Of a stretch of DNA of 6,820 bases, positions 1 through 6,446 are shown one piece after another. The DNA comes from Anaerolineales bacterium (lineage in GTDB: Bacteria; Chloroflexota; Anaerolineae; Anaerolineales; DRMV01), in contig WGAK01000297.1 of the NCBI GenBank assembly GCA_015494815.1, positions 1 to 6,820 of the forward strand, given 5' to 3'. The translations under genes and the position numbers were made by a program. The notes under the pieces are model-generated. The model searched no databases, was not told where the DNA came from, and worked only from the letters and a program-made list of their open reading frames with translations. Every line of letters starts with the position of its first letter. Within the stretch, counting starts at the first letter, position 1.

Positions 1-202
1 CAACCTGACCAAAATCGAGTCACGGCCCCTGCCCGGCCACCCGTGGGAATATCGCTTCTACCTGGACTTTTTAGGGCACGCGCGGCAAAGGCCCGGCCAG
101 CGGGCATTGGCTCATCTGGCCGAAATCGCGCCCTTCTTGCGGGTGCTGGGCACCTATCCGCGCCAGCCCGGCCCTAATGCCGAAAGTGCCGCCGGCCGGT
201 GA
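1..202 (+). CDS. pheA: Prephenate dehydratase, C-terminal ACT regulatory domain (5' truncated by window edge)
   Basis: The reading frame is open from base 2 to a TGA at 200-202, giving the last 66 residues. It begins with NLTKIESRP, the ESRP motif of the ACT domain in prephenate dehydratases, which takes part in phenylalanine binding. WEYRFYLDFLGH and a closing FLRVLGTYPR follow, both typical of the end of this family. The enzyme converts prephenate to phenylpyruvate in phenylalanine synthesis, and the ACT domain gives feedback inhibition by Phe. The catalytic domain lies outside the window, so a fused chorismate mutase cannot be excluded. About 12 residues after YPR look like a non-conserved tail. 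Its 3' end overlaps the end of purH on the opposite strand by 29 bp, with no room for a terminator between them. Family identity is strong; whether the protein is mono- or bifunctional is unknown. Confidence 0.87.
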   Translation, partial: NLTKIESRPLPGHPWEYRFYLDFLGHARQRPGQRALAHLAEIAPFLRVLGTYPRQPGPNAESAAGR

Positions 203-1700
203 ACACCATCGCCAAACCGCGGCGGTCGGCCTCTTCGACCACCAACGCGTCGCGCTTGGAGCCGCCGGGCTGGATGACCGCGGTCACGCCATGCTCCGCG
301 GCCAGCGCCACACCGTCGGGGAAGGGGAAGAAGGCATCGGAGGCCAACACCGCGCCCGCGGCCCGGTCGCCGGCCTTGTACACGGCCATGTGCACCGCGT
401 CCACCCGGCTCATCTGACCCGCGCCCACACCCACCGTGGCCCAGGCGCCGTCCACCGGCCGCGCCAGCACGATGGCGTTGGAGCGCACATGCTTGACCGC
501 GCGCCAGGCAAAGCGCAAGCCCTCCCACTCGGCCGCGGTGGGTTGACGGCGGGTAACCACCTGCCACGCGGCCTCGTCTTCGGGGGCCACATCGGGGGTC
601 TGCACCAGCCATCCCGCCACCGTGCGCCGCGCCTCGGGCCGGGGCGTATGCGGCGCGCGCGCCTTGAGCAGGCGGATGAAGCGGGATTTGGCCCGCAGCA
701 CATCCAGCGCCTCGGGGGTAAAATCATCGGCGGCCAGCACCTCGATGAACAAATCCCGCATGGCCCGCGCGGTGTCGCCATCCACCACGCCGTGCACCGC
801 AATGACCGAACCGAACGCGGAGACCGGGTCTGAGGCCAGGGCCCGCCGGTAGGCATCCACCACCTGGAGCCCCAGGCCGATGCCGCAGGGGTTGCCGTGC
901 TTGACGATGACCACCGCGGGCACGGGGAAATCCTGCGCCGCGCGCCAGGCCGCGTCCAGGTCCAGCCAGTTGTTGTACGACATGGCCTTGCCGTGCAGTT
1001 GTACGAAGGGCTCTTCGGCCAGGGGCGAGGCATAACGGGCCGCGACCTGATGGGGATTTTCGCCATAGCGCAGGGCCTGCACCCGTTGGAGCCCCACGGG
1101 CCAGGGGGCGGGCAGCGGCTCGTCCGCGGGCAACCCCCGGCCGAGATACGCGGCGATGGTAGCGTCGTACACCGCGGTGTGGCGGAAGGCCTTCACGGCC
1201 AGGGCACGGCGCCGGTCTTGCGTCAGCATTCCCCGCTGCAGCGCCTCGACCACCCAGGCGTAATCATCGGGGTCGCTGAGCACCACCACATGGGGGAAAT
1301 TCTTGGCCGCGGCCCGCAGCAGGGCCACGCCGCCGATGTCAATCTGCTCCAACGCGTCGTCCAGGGCCACCGCACGGCCGCGCACGGTGTCGGCAAAGGA
1401 GTACAAATTGACCACCACGACATCAATGGGCGCCAGGCCGTGACGGGCCAGGTCGGCCTGGTCATCCGGCGTGCGGCGGGACAAAATGCCCGCGTGCACA
1501 GCCGGGTGCAGGGTTTTGACCCGCCCACCCAGCAATTCGGGGAAGCCCGTGAGGTCGGCCACGGCCTGGACGGGCAAACCGGCCTGTGCCAGGACGCGCG
1601 CGGTACCGCCGCTGGCTATCAGCGTATAGCCCAAGGCGTGCAACGACCGGCCGAGGTCGGTGAGCCCGCGCTTGTCAGAAACCGAGAGCAAAGCCCGCAT
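174..1700 (-). CDS. purH: Bifunctional AICAR formyltransferase / IMP cyclohydrolase
   Basis: This 508-residue protein is the usual length for PurH, which performs the last two steps of purine synthesis: formylation of AICAR with 10-formyl-THF, then ring closure to IMP. The N-terminal cyclohydrolase (MGS-like) domain shows SGGTA (30-34), GGRVKTLHP (58-66) and IDIGGVALLRAAAKN (120-134). The formyltransferase part shows LRYGENPHQ (210-218), VKHGNPCG (266-273) with the catalytic Lys-His pair K267/H268, SDPVSAFGS (290-298), VKHVRSNAIV (402-411), GAGQMSRVD (426-434), SDAFFPFPD (454-462) and the terminal FTGRRHFRH. All key motifs are intact. The ATG is preceded by TGGAGGT with a 4-nt spacer and opens directly into the conserved ALLSVSDK strand. 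It lies 87 bp downstream of the FHA gene and is probably the last gene of the yggS transcript. Its stop codon lies inside the end of pheA. Confidence 0.97.
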   Translation of the reverse strand: MRALLSVSDKRGLTDLGRSLHALGYTLIASGGTARVLAQAGLPVQAVADLTGFPELLGGRVKTLHPAVHAGILSRRTPDDQADLARHGLAPIDVVVVNLYSFADTVRGRAVALDDALEQIDIGGVALLRAAAKNFPHVVVLSDPDDYAWVVEALQRGMLTQDRRRALAVKAFRHTAVYDATIAAYLGRGLPADEPLPAPWPVGLQRVQALRYGENPHQVAARYASPLAEEPFVQLHGKAMSYNNWLDLDAAWRAAQDFPVPAVVIVKHGNPCGIGLGLQVVDAYRRALASDPVSAFGSVIAVHGVVDGDTARAMRDLFIEVLAADDFTPEALDVLRAKSRFIRLLKARAPHTPRPEARRTVAGWLVQTPDVAPEDEAAWQVVTRRQPTAAEWEGLRFAWRAVKHVRSNAIVLARPVDGAWATVGVGAGQMSRVDAVHMAVYKAGDRAAGAVLASDAFFPFPDGVALAAEHGVTAVIQPGGSKRDALVVEEADRRGLAMVFTGRRHFRH

Positions 1701-1717
1701 GATACCTCCAGCAAGAA

Positions 1718-1743
1718 CCCCCTCGCGCGCTCGCGTGAGGGGG
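1718..1743 (-). terminator. Imperfect hairpin in the gap between the FHA gene and purH (weak terminator or attenuator)
   Basis: An inverted repeat has 11-nt arms (CCCCCTCGCGC and GCGTGAGGGGG on the + strand) around a 4-nt loop. In minus-strand RNA this gives 7 outer pairs, one A·C mismatch and 3 inner pairs, followed by UUCUUGC rather than a clean U run. It begins 44 nt after the FHA stop and ends 17 nt before the purH start, just ahead of its GGAGG. It could partly terminate upstream transcription, protect the purH mRNA 5' end, or affect ribosome access. The sequence does not decide among these. Confidence 0.35.
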
Positions 1744-1787
1744 AGAATGTACCAGGGGAAACGGCCCGTGCGGGGCCCGCGCGGCGG

Positions 1788-2597
1788 TTACGGACAGGTC
1801 AGGAACGGCACCCACGAGAAGAAATCGCACCACAGGGCGTTGGTCTCGACCCACCAGAGAAAGGCCGTAGTTCCACAAGCCAGCAACGCGCCGCCCACAA
1901 CGCACCCCGTGAGCAGATAGCGCCAGGGCCGCGGGGCCGGGGTTTTGGCTGCGGGAGCGTCGTCGGCCGCGGCGTCGGTCGCGCGGGCCGCGGGCGCTTT
2001 GGGGGCCTCGGCCGACTCGTCCACCGCGGGGGGCGGTGCGGCCGACGGCGGCGCGCTCTCGGCCTGCGCGGGGGCTACCACGTCGGCCGCGGCTTCGGCC
2101 TCGGCCGCGGCGGGTGGCTCATCCTCGGCGGACGCGGCCACGGCCTCGTCAATCCACGACCCGGCCACATCGTCGCCGTCCCAGATGTGGGCCTCGTCCA
2201 GTTCCGCGGCTTCTTCTGCGGCGGCCTCGGCCAGTTCCTGCGCGGCTTCGGGCGGCACCTCGGCCGAAGGGGCTTCCCCCGGCCCCAGCACCTGATAGTG
2301 CAAACGCACGTTGGGCCCCAGGCCAATGACATCGCCCGGTTTCAGGGCCACCGGTTCGTGAGGCGGCAGGCGACGGCCGTTGACCCAGGTGCCGTTGGTG
2401 GACGACAAGTCCTCGACCCAAAAGGTGTCACCTTGCCACACCAGCCGCGCGTGGGTGCGCGAGACCTCGGGATGGATGATGACCACATCGCAGCGCGAAC
2501 TCCGGCCTACCCGCAGTTCGCCGCCCTCCAACACATACACGCGCATCGCCCCGCCTGGCGCGTCTTGCCAGACCAGTTGATGCTCCAAAACAGCCAT
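1788..2597 (-). CDS. FHA-domain protein with low-complexity linker and C-terminal membrane anchor
   Basis: The protein is predicted at 269 residues. FHA domains bind phosphothreonine peptides. Here the domain spans roughly 27-103, with VGRSSRCD (30-37), VSRTHARL (45-52), DLSSTNGTWVNGR (63-75) and LKPGDVIGLG (85-94). The expected Arg, Ser, His and Asn positions are all present. Residues 107-224 are an Ala/Glu/Pro-rich, acidic, probably disordered linker. Residues 226-250 are hydrophobic and look like a single membrane helix. The last 19 residues are aromatic and contain C257 and C268. The likely topology is FHA in the cytoplasm with a short tail outside. I chose ATG 2597 because AGGGAGGT lies 6 nt upstream; a longer frame starting at 2732 would overlap the end of yggS and add 45 non-conserved residues. 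It sits 26 bp after yggS, consistent with cotranscription. No kinase or phosphatase partner is in the operon. The domain is secure; the cellular role is unknown. Confidence 0.9.
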   Translation of the reverse strand: MAVLEHQLVWQDAPGGAMRVYVLEGGELRVGRSSRCDVVIIHPEVSRTHARLVWQGDTFWVEDLSSTNGTWVNGRRLPPHEPVALKPGDVIGLGPNVRLHYQVLGPGEAPSAEVPPEAAQELAEAAAEEAAELDEAHIWDGDDVAGSWIDEAVAASAEDEPPAAAEAEAAADVVAPAQAESAPPSAAPPPAVDESAEAPKAPAARATDAAADDAPAAKTPAPRPWRYLLTGCVVGGALLACGTTAFLWWVETNALWCDFFSWVPFLTCP

Positions 2598-2623
2598 GTG
2601 ACACCTCCCTCCAAGGCCGGGGG

Positions 2624-3355
2624 CTACTTCGGCCGCGGGCCCAAGATGGCACTGCCCACGCGCACGAAAGTGGCCCCCTCCTCGATGGCCACCTCGAAGT
2701 CGTGGCTCATGCCCATTGACAGGTGCGTCCACGGAAGACGGGGAAAACGCCGGGCAAAAACATCACGCAAGCGGCGCAAGCGCCGGAAGAAAGGACGCAC
2801 CTCGTTGGGGTCCTCGCGCCAGGGAGGGACCGTCATCAAACCCTGCACCTGGAGATGCGGCAATTCCAGCAGCGGCGCGATGGCGTCGGCCAGGGCCGGC
2901 CACTGCCGCTCGTCCCAGGCGGGCCAGCCGTGCTTTTGCGCCTCACCACCGACGTTGAACTCCAACAGCACGGGCAGGCGGCGCCCGGCCTGGGCCAGCA
3001 AACGCTCCAGTCGGTAGGCGATTTCGGGGCGGTCTACGGAATGCATCATGTGGAAGTGCTGCACCACCAGTTTGGCCTTGCGGCGTTGCAGATGACCAAT
3101 CATGTGCCACCGCACAGGCGGCTCGGCAGCCAGGGCCTGCATTTTGGGCAACGCCTGCTCAGGATAATTCTCGCCCAGGTCGCGCGCGCCGGCCTCAACA
3201 ACGGCCCGAATGCGTTCGATGGGTTGGGCTTTGACCACCACGACCAGATGCACCTCATCGGGCGAGCGCCCGGCTCGGCGAGCAGCCTGGGCAATGCGCT
3301 CCAAAACAGCCTCATAGCGCCGCGCAATCTGCGAGGCAGTGAGGGATGTCGTCAT
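2624..3355 (-). CDS. yggS: YggS/PROSC-family pyridoxal phosphate homeostasis protein
   Basis: The 243-residue protein matches the length and motifs of the single-domain YggS (PLPBP) family, a TIM-barrel PLP-binding protein without known enzymatic activity that buffers cytosolic vitamin B6. The PLP lysine is K42 in VVVVKAQP; the family more often shows SKTKP-like residues here, so the context is slightly divergent. GENYPEQ (61-67), WHMIGHLQRRK (83-93), HSVDRPEIA (105-113), QGLMTVPP (171-178), LSMGMSHDFEVAI (212-224) and VRVGSAILGPR (231-241) follow. An in-frame TGA stands directly before the ATG, so no longer protein is possible. A weak GAGG lies about 11 nt upstream. It is the first gene of the yggS-FHA-purH group. 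In Gram-positive bacteria this family usually sits beside sepF and division genes; that context is absent within this window. Confidence 0.95.
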   Translation of the reverse strand: MTTSLTASQIARRYEAVLERIAQAARRAGRSPDEVHLVVVVKAQPIERIRAVVEAGARDLGENYPEQALPKMQALAAEPPVRWHMIGHLQRRKAKLVVQHFHMMHSVDRPEIAYRLERLLAQAGRRLPVLLEFNVGGEAQKHGWPAWDERQWPALADAIAPLLELPHLQVQGLMTVPPWREDPNEVRPFFRRLRRLRDVFARRFPRLPWTHLSMGMSHDFEVAIEEGATFVRVGSAILGPRPK

Positions 3356-3376
3356 TCAAACAATAACCTCGCCCAT
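3356..3376 (-). other. Possible six-codon leader mini-ORF before yggS
   Basis: On the minus strand an ATG at 3376 opens a frame reading M-G-E-V-I-V and then TGA. The stop codon abuts the yggS ATG exactly. It begins within a few nucleotides of the predicted transcription start, so it would be nearly leaderless. Such a mini-ORF could couple translation into yggS, but a match of this size can arise by chance. The GAGG that could serve yggS lies inside it. Confidence 0.2.
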
Positions 3377-3388
3377 TATCTGCCTCAA

Positions 3389-3397
3389 AGTATAGCA
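3389..3397 (-). promoter_or_regulatory. Extended -10 promoter of the yggS-FHA-purH group
   Basis: The minus strand reads TGCTATACT here, an extended -10 (TGn plus TATACT) of the sigma-70/SigA type. There is no good -35 at 16-18 bp spacing, which extended -10 promoters often tolerate. A start near 3382 would give a leader of about 27 nt. The nearest upstream gene end is 3467, and the AT-rich patch stands out in this GC-rich sequence. Confidence 0.6.
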
Positions 3398-3407
3398 TAA
3401 ACGCCGC

Positions 3408-3458
3408 AAAAAAGGGAGCCCAACGCCGGAATGGGCGCGCCAAGGCGCCGGTCATTCC
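3408..3458 (-). terminator. Candidate intrinsic terminator after the fused methyltransferase/MTHFR gene
   Basis: In minus-strand order, hairpin one begins 8 nt after the stop codon. It pairs GGAATG with CATTCC (3458-3453 with 3433-3428), then GGCGC with GCGCC around a 6-nt loop, with a 3-nt bulge. A second, competing hairpin pairs GCCCA (3436-3432) with TGGGC (3422-3418), followed by TCCC and six Ts (3413-3408). The second fold is short but sits correctly before the T run. Together they mark a plausible transcript end between the two minus-strand groups. Confidence 0.45.
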
Positions 3459-3466
3459 CGCGGGGT

Positions 3467-5407
3467 TCACTGCAAGGCCGCGATGATAGATGCAGCCATG
3501 TCGTAACGCCGAAAAGGTGGCATGATGTAGAGCCCGGAGGCCCAGGGGCGAATGCGCTGCGCCAATTCAATGGCTATACGCACTCCCTCGGCCCGTCCTT
3601 CCGCTCCGGCCCGCTCCATCCGCCACAGCAGCGTCTCGGGCAGGCGAATCCCCGGCACTTCGTGGTGCAAGAAGCGCGCGTGCCGCAGGTTGTACAACGG
3701 CAGCAAACCCACCAGCACGGGCACGGTCAACGGCCCATAGCGGGCCTCATAGCCGGCCAAAAAGGCCCGGGCCGCGTCGGGATCGTACACCGGTTGGGTG
3801 AGGAAGAAATCGGCCCCGGCCCGAATCTTGCGCCGCATCACCCGCCATTCCCGCTCCGGGTCCGCGGGGGTCAGGTTCAAGGCAGCCCCGACGAAAAAGT
3901 GGGTCGGTTCCCCCAGCGAATTGCCCGCGTAATCGGTGCCCTGGTTGAAGTTGCGCTTCACCAGTTTGATGAGGCCCGAAGGCACCACATCGTAATGGTC
4001 CATGGCCTCAGGATAGTCCCCAATGGCCGTGGGGTCGCCCAAGACCACGAACAAGTTGCGAATGCCCAGCGCGTGCGCGGCCAGCAGGTCGCCCTGCACC
4101 CGCAGTAAGTTGCGCCCCCGGGTGGGAAAATGCAGCGTGGTCTCGATGCCCACCTCGTCTTCGATGCGCTGGCACACGGCCCACGGGCTCATACGCATCC
4201 GGGCCAGGGGGCTGTCGGTGATGTCCACCACATCCGCGCCGGCCTGCGCCACCAGGCGGGCCCCGGCCAACACTTTGCGCAGGTTGACCCCCCGCGGGGG
4301 CGAGATTTCCACTGCAAAGACGAAGCGCCCCTGGGCCAGGCGTTGGGCCAGCCGCGAGGGCGGCGCGTCCGCGGCCGCGGCTTCGCCGGTGGCCTCGCCG
4401 GTCGCCTCCCCCGCGCGTGCCTGACGGGCTACGGCCTCGCGCGGCGAGGCCGCCGGGCCCAGCACCTGCACCCGCACATCCTCGGGCTGCAGGTCCGCGG
4501 GCAAATGCTCCAGCGTCACCCGCATGGCATGAATGTGGGCCTCGGTGGTGCCGCAGCAGCCGCCCACGAAGCGCGCGCCGGCGCGGGCATACGCGGCCGC
4601 GTATTCCGCGAAGTACGCGGGCCCGGCCGGATACAGCACCCGCCCGGTGGACACCTGCTCGGGCCAGCCGGCGTTGGGCTTGACCCACAGCACGGCCTCG
4701 GGCACGGCCTGCCGCATGGCCCGCAGCACTCGCAACAATTGCGCGGGACCGCCCGAGCAGTTCGCACCGATGACATCCGCGCCCCACTCGCGCAGGGCAC
4801 GCGCCACCTGGGCCGGTGTATCGCCCAACAAGGTGCGGTCGTCGCGGGTGAAGGTCACGCTGACCACCACAGGCAGGTCGGGGTTGACCTCGCGCGCGGC
4901 CAGCAGGGCCTCGCGGGCCTCGTGCAAATCGGTCATGGTTTCGATGACGAACAAATCCACACCCGCCGCGTTCAGCGCCTGGATTTGCTCCCGGAAGGCC
5001 GCGCGGGCCTCGTGGGGCTGCACCAGGCCAAAGGGCGCCAGGGGAACGCCCAGCGGGCCCACATCACCGGCCACCAGCACCTCACGGCCGCTCTCGGCCA
5101 CGGCCTGACGGGCCAGGGCGACCGCAGCCCGGTTGATGGCCGCCACCCGGTCCTCCAGCCCGTGCTCGGCCAAGCGATAGCGGTTGGCGCCAAAGGTGTT
5201 GGTGAGCAAAATTTGCGCGCCCGCGGCCACATACCGCCGATGGATGTCCAGAATCAACTCGGGGCGTTCCAGGCTAAGTGCGTCGAAACACACCTCGAAC
5301 GACACCCCGCGCGCGTGAATCATGGTGCCCATGGCACCATCCAGCAGCACAGGGCGTTTTTGGCGCAGCAAGGCCTCCCAGCGGGCGCGCGCGTCGGTCG
5401 CGGGCAT
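3467..5407 (-). CDS. Bifunctional homocysteine S-methyltransferase / 5,10-methylenetetrahydrofolate reductase
   Basis: The 646-residue protein is a fusion of the type annotated as yitJ in Bacillus. Residues 1 to about 305 are a homocysteine methyltransferase barrel: LLDGAMGTMI (21-30), LLTNTFGANRYRL (67-79), GANCSGGP (214-221) and VGGCCGTTEAH (281-291). C217, C284 and C285 are the expected zinc ligands. Residues 352-646 are MTHFR: the catalytic glutamate in VEISPP (E367), DITDSP (395-400), HFPTRGRN (426-433), VVLGDPT (454-460), GAALNLTP (507-514) and FFLTQPVYD (534-542). MTHFR reduces methylene-THF to methyl-THF with a flavin, and the other half moves a methyl group onto homocysteine to make methionine. 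No B12-binding domain is present. A linker at 328-350 contains GEATGEATGEA. The ATG has AGGAGG 5 nt upstream, overlapping the gmd stop codon, so it is probably translationally coupled to gmd. The true methyl donor of the first half is not decided by sequence. Confidence 0.95.
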   Translation of the reverse strand: MPATDARARWEALLRQKRPVLLDGAMGTMIHARGVSFEVCFDALSLERPELILDIHRRYVAAGAQILLTNTFGANRYRLAEHGLEDRVAAINRAAVALARQAVAESGREVLVAGDVGPLGVPLAPFGLVQPHEARAAFREQIQALNAAGVDLFVIETMTDLHEAREALLAAREVNPDLPVVVSVTFTRDDRTLLGDTPAQVARALREWGADVIGANCSGGPAQLLRVLRAMRQAVPEAVLWVKPNAGWPEQVSTGRVLYPAGPAYFAEYAAAYARAGARFVGGCCGTTEAHIHAMRVTLEHLPADLQPEDVRVQVLGPAASPREAVARQARAGEATGEATGEAAAADAPPSRLAQRLAQGRFVFAVEISPPRGVNLRKVLAGARLVAQAGADVVDITDSPLARMRMSPWAVCQRIEDEVGIETTLHFPTRGRNLLRVQGDLLAAHALGIRNLFVVLGDPTAIGDYPEAMDHYDVVPSGLIKLVKRNFNQGTDYAGNSLGEPTHFFVGAALNLTPADPEREWRVMRRKIRAGADFFLTQPVYDPDAARAFLAGYEARYGPLTVPVLVGLLPLYNLRHARFLHHEVPGIRLPETLLWRMERAGAEGRAEGVRIAIELAQRIRPWASGLYIMPPFRRYDMAASIIAALQ

Positions 5408-5412
5408 GCGCG

Positions 5413-5418
5413 CCTCCT
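5413..5418 (-). promoter_or_regulatory. Shine-Dalgarno of the fused gene, overlapping the gmd stop codon
   Basis: The minus strand reads TAGGAGG, in which the last two bases of the gmd TAG stop (5419-5417) are also the first two bases of a perfect AGGAGG. A 5-nt spacer separates it from ATG 5407. This fixes the start of the downstream gene and suggests that ribosomes ending gmd reinitiate there. It leaves no room for a separate promoter or riboswitch in the 9-bp gap. Confidence 0.85.
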
Positions 5419-6406
5419 AAGGCAGGAAACGCTTGGTGCGGGCCAGACGCTGCTGCAGCCGGTCCAAATCGGCTTCCACCATCATGCGGATGAGTTCCTC
5501 GAAAGAGACCCGCGGCTGCCAGCCCAGTTTGGCCCGCGCTTTGGAGGGGTCGGCCAGGAGAATGTTCACTTCCGCCGGCCGGAAGAATTTCGGGTCCACC
5601 ACGACAAAATCCCGGTAATCCAGGCCCACATGCGAAAAGGCGACTTCGCACAGTTCCCGCACCGAATGGGCCTCGCCCGTGCCGATGACGAAGTCCTCGG
5701 GCTCATCTTGCTGCAACATGAGCCACATCGCCCGCACATAGTCGCCGGTATAGCCCCAGTCGCGCTTGGCGTCCAGGTTCCCCAGGCGCAACTCGTTGGC
5801 CAGCCCCAGTTTGATGCGGGCCACGCCGTGGGTGACCTTGCGGGTGACGAAGTGCAGCCCCCGCCGCGGGCTTTCGTGGTTGAACAGAATGCCCGACACC
5901 GCGAACAGGCCGTATGATTCGCGATAGTTCACCGTAATCCAATGGCCATAGACCTTGCTCACGCCATACGGGCTGCGCGGATGGAAGGGGGTTTGCTCGT
6001 TCTGGGGCATTTCGCGCACCTGGCCGAACATCTCGCTGGTGGAGGCCTGATAAAAGCGGGCCGTGGGGTGCACCCGACGAATGGCTTCCAGCAAGCGGGT
6101 GACGCCCACCGCGTTGACATCGGTGGTGAGCAAGGGCTGCTCCCATGAGGCAGGGACGAAACTCTGCGCGGCCAGGTTGTATACCTCGTCAGGCCGGTAC
6201 TTCTCCACCACGGCCATGAGCGAGGGCAGGTCGGTCAGGTCGCCCTGCGCCAACTCGATTTTGTCCAGCAAGTGCTCAATGCGCGAGTAATTGGGATTGC
6301 TGGAGCGGCGCACCAGGCCGACAACCTGATAGCCTTGCTCGAGCAAAAATTCGGCCAGATACGAGCCATCTTGTCCGGTAATGCCGGTAATCAAGGCTAA
6401 AGGCAT
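5417..6406 (-). CDS. gmd: GDP-mannose 4,6-dehydratase
   Basis: The 329-residue extended short-chain dehydrogenase converts GDP-D-mannose to GDP-4-keto-6-deoxy-D-mannose, the precursor of GDP-L-fucose, GDP-D-rhamnose and related sugars. The N-terminal Rossmann motif is GITGQDGSYL (8-17). YNLAAQSFV (76-84), ASTSEMFG (121-128; T123 and E125) and SPYGVSKVYGHW (145-156; Y147 and K151) supply the catalytic set. ILFNHESPRRG (173-183), GNLDAKRDWGYTGDYVRAMW (209-228) and FFRPAEVN (274-281) are signature stretches of Gmd rather than of the later reductases. I chose ATG 6406 because AAGGAG lies 6 nt upstream and the Rossmann strand starts at once. A longer frame from 6505 would translate the GC-rich leader. 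No GDP-fucose synthase or GDP-deoxysugar reductase is next to it. The downstream neighbour is the methionine/folate enzyme, an unexpected partner. Confidence 0.96.
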   Translation of the reverse strand: MPLALITGITGQDGSYLAEFLLEQGYQVVGLVRRSSNPNYSRIEHLLDKIELAQGDLTDLPSLMAVVEKYRPDEVYNLAAQSFVPASWEQPLLTTDVNAVGVTRLLEAIRRVHPTARFYQASTSEMFGQVREMPQNEQTPFHPRSPYGVSKVYGHWITVNYRESYGLFAVSGILFNHESPRRGLHFVTRKVTHGVARIKLGLANELRLGNLDAKRDWGYTGDYVRAMWLMLQQDEPEDFVIGTGEAHSVRELCEVAFSHVGLDYRDFVVVDPKFFRPAEVNILLADPSKARAKLGWQPRVSFEELIRMMVEADLDRLQQRLARTKRFLP

Positions 6407-6412
6407 GGAACG

Positions 6413-6418
6413 CTCCTT
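6413..6418 (-). promoter_or_regulatory. Shine-Dalgarno of gmd
   Basis: AAGGAG on the minus strand with a 6-nt spacer to ATG 6406. It decides the short start over the in-frame ATG at 6505. It lies in an A-rich unpaired stretch after the leader structure. An upstream CCCTCC (6441-6436) has four bases that could pair with it. Confidence 0.85.
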
Positions 6419-6446
6419 TTTGGCGTAGTGTGACTGGAGGGTGCAA

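Noticed and set aside
177..833. 218-codon + strand frame opposite purH
   Set aside because: Antisense to conserved PurH motifs; Gly/His/Arg-biased translation without a domain; its first codons fall within the end of pheA in another frame.
1930..2280. GC-rich repetitive-looking tract as a DNA repeat array
   Set aside because: It encodes the Ala/Glu/Pro linker of the FHA protein; the similarity reflects repeated GCC/GCG/GAG codons with no fixed period.
2598..2732. 45-residue N-terminal extension of the FHA protein
   Set aside because: It overlaps the end of yggS out of frame, has no conserved residues, and ATG 2597 has a strong Shine-Dalgarno.
897..3017. 706-codon open frame on the + strand, antisense to purH, the FHA gene and the end of yggS
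   Set aside because: It runs opposite three clearly recognised genes, its translation is Gly/Arg/His-rich with no family motif, and it has no ribosome site. It arises because GC-rich codons rarely give stops in this antisense frame.
3467..5407. Cobalamin-dependent methionine synthase (MetH)
   Set aside because: The N-terminal barrel and GGCCGTT motif are shared with MetH, but the pterin-binding and B12 domains are missing and the C-terminal half is clearly MTHFR.
4130..5917. 595-codon open frame on the + strand, antisense to the fused gene and gmd
   Set aside because: Same pattern: compositional shadow over two conserved genes, no recognisable domain, crosses the gene boundary at 5407-5417.
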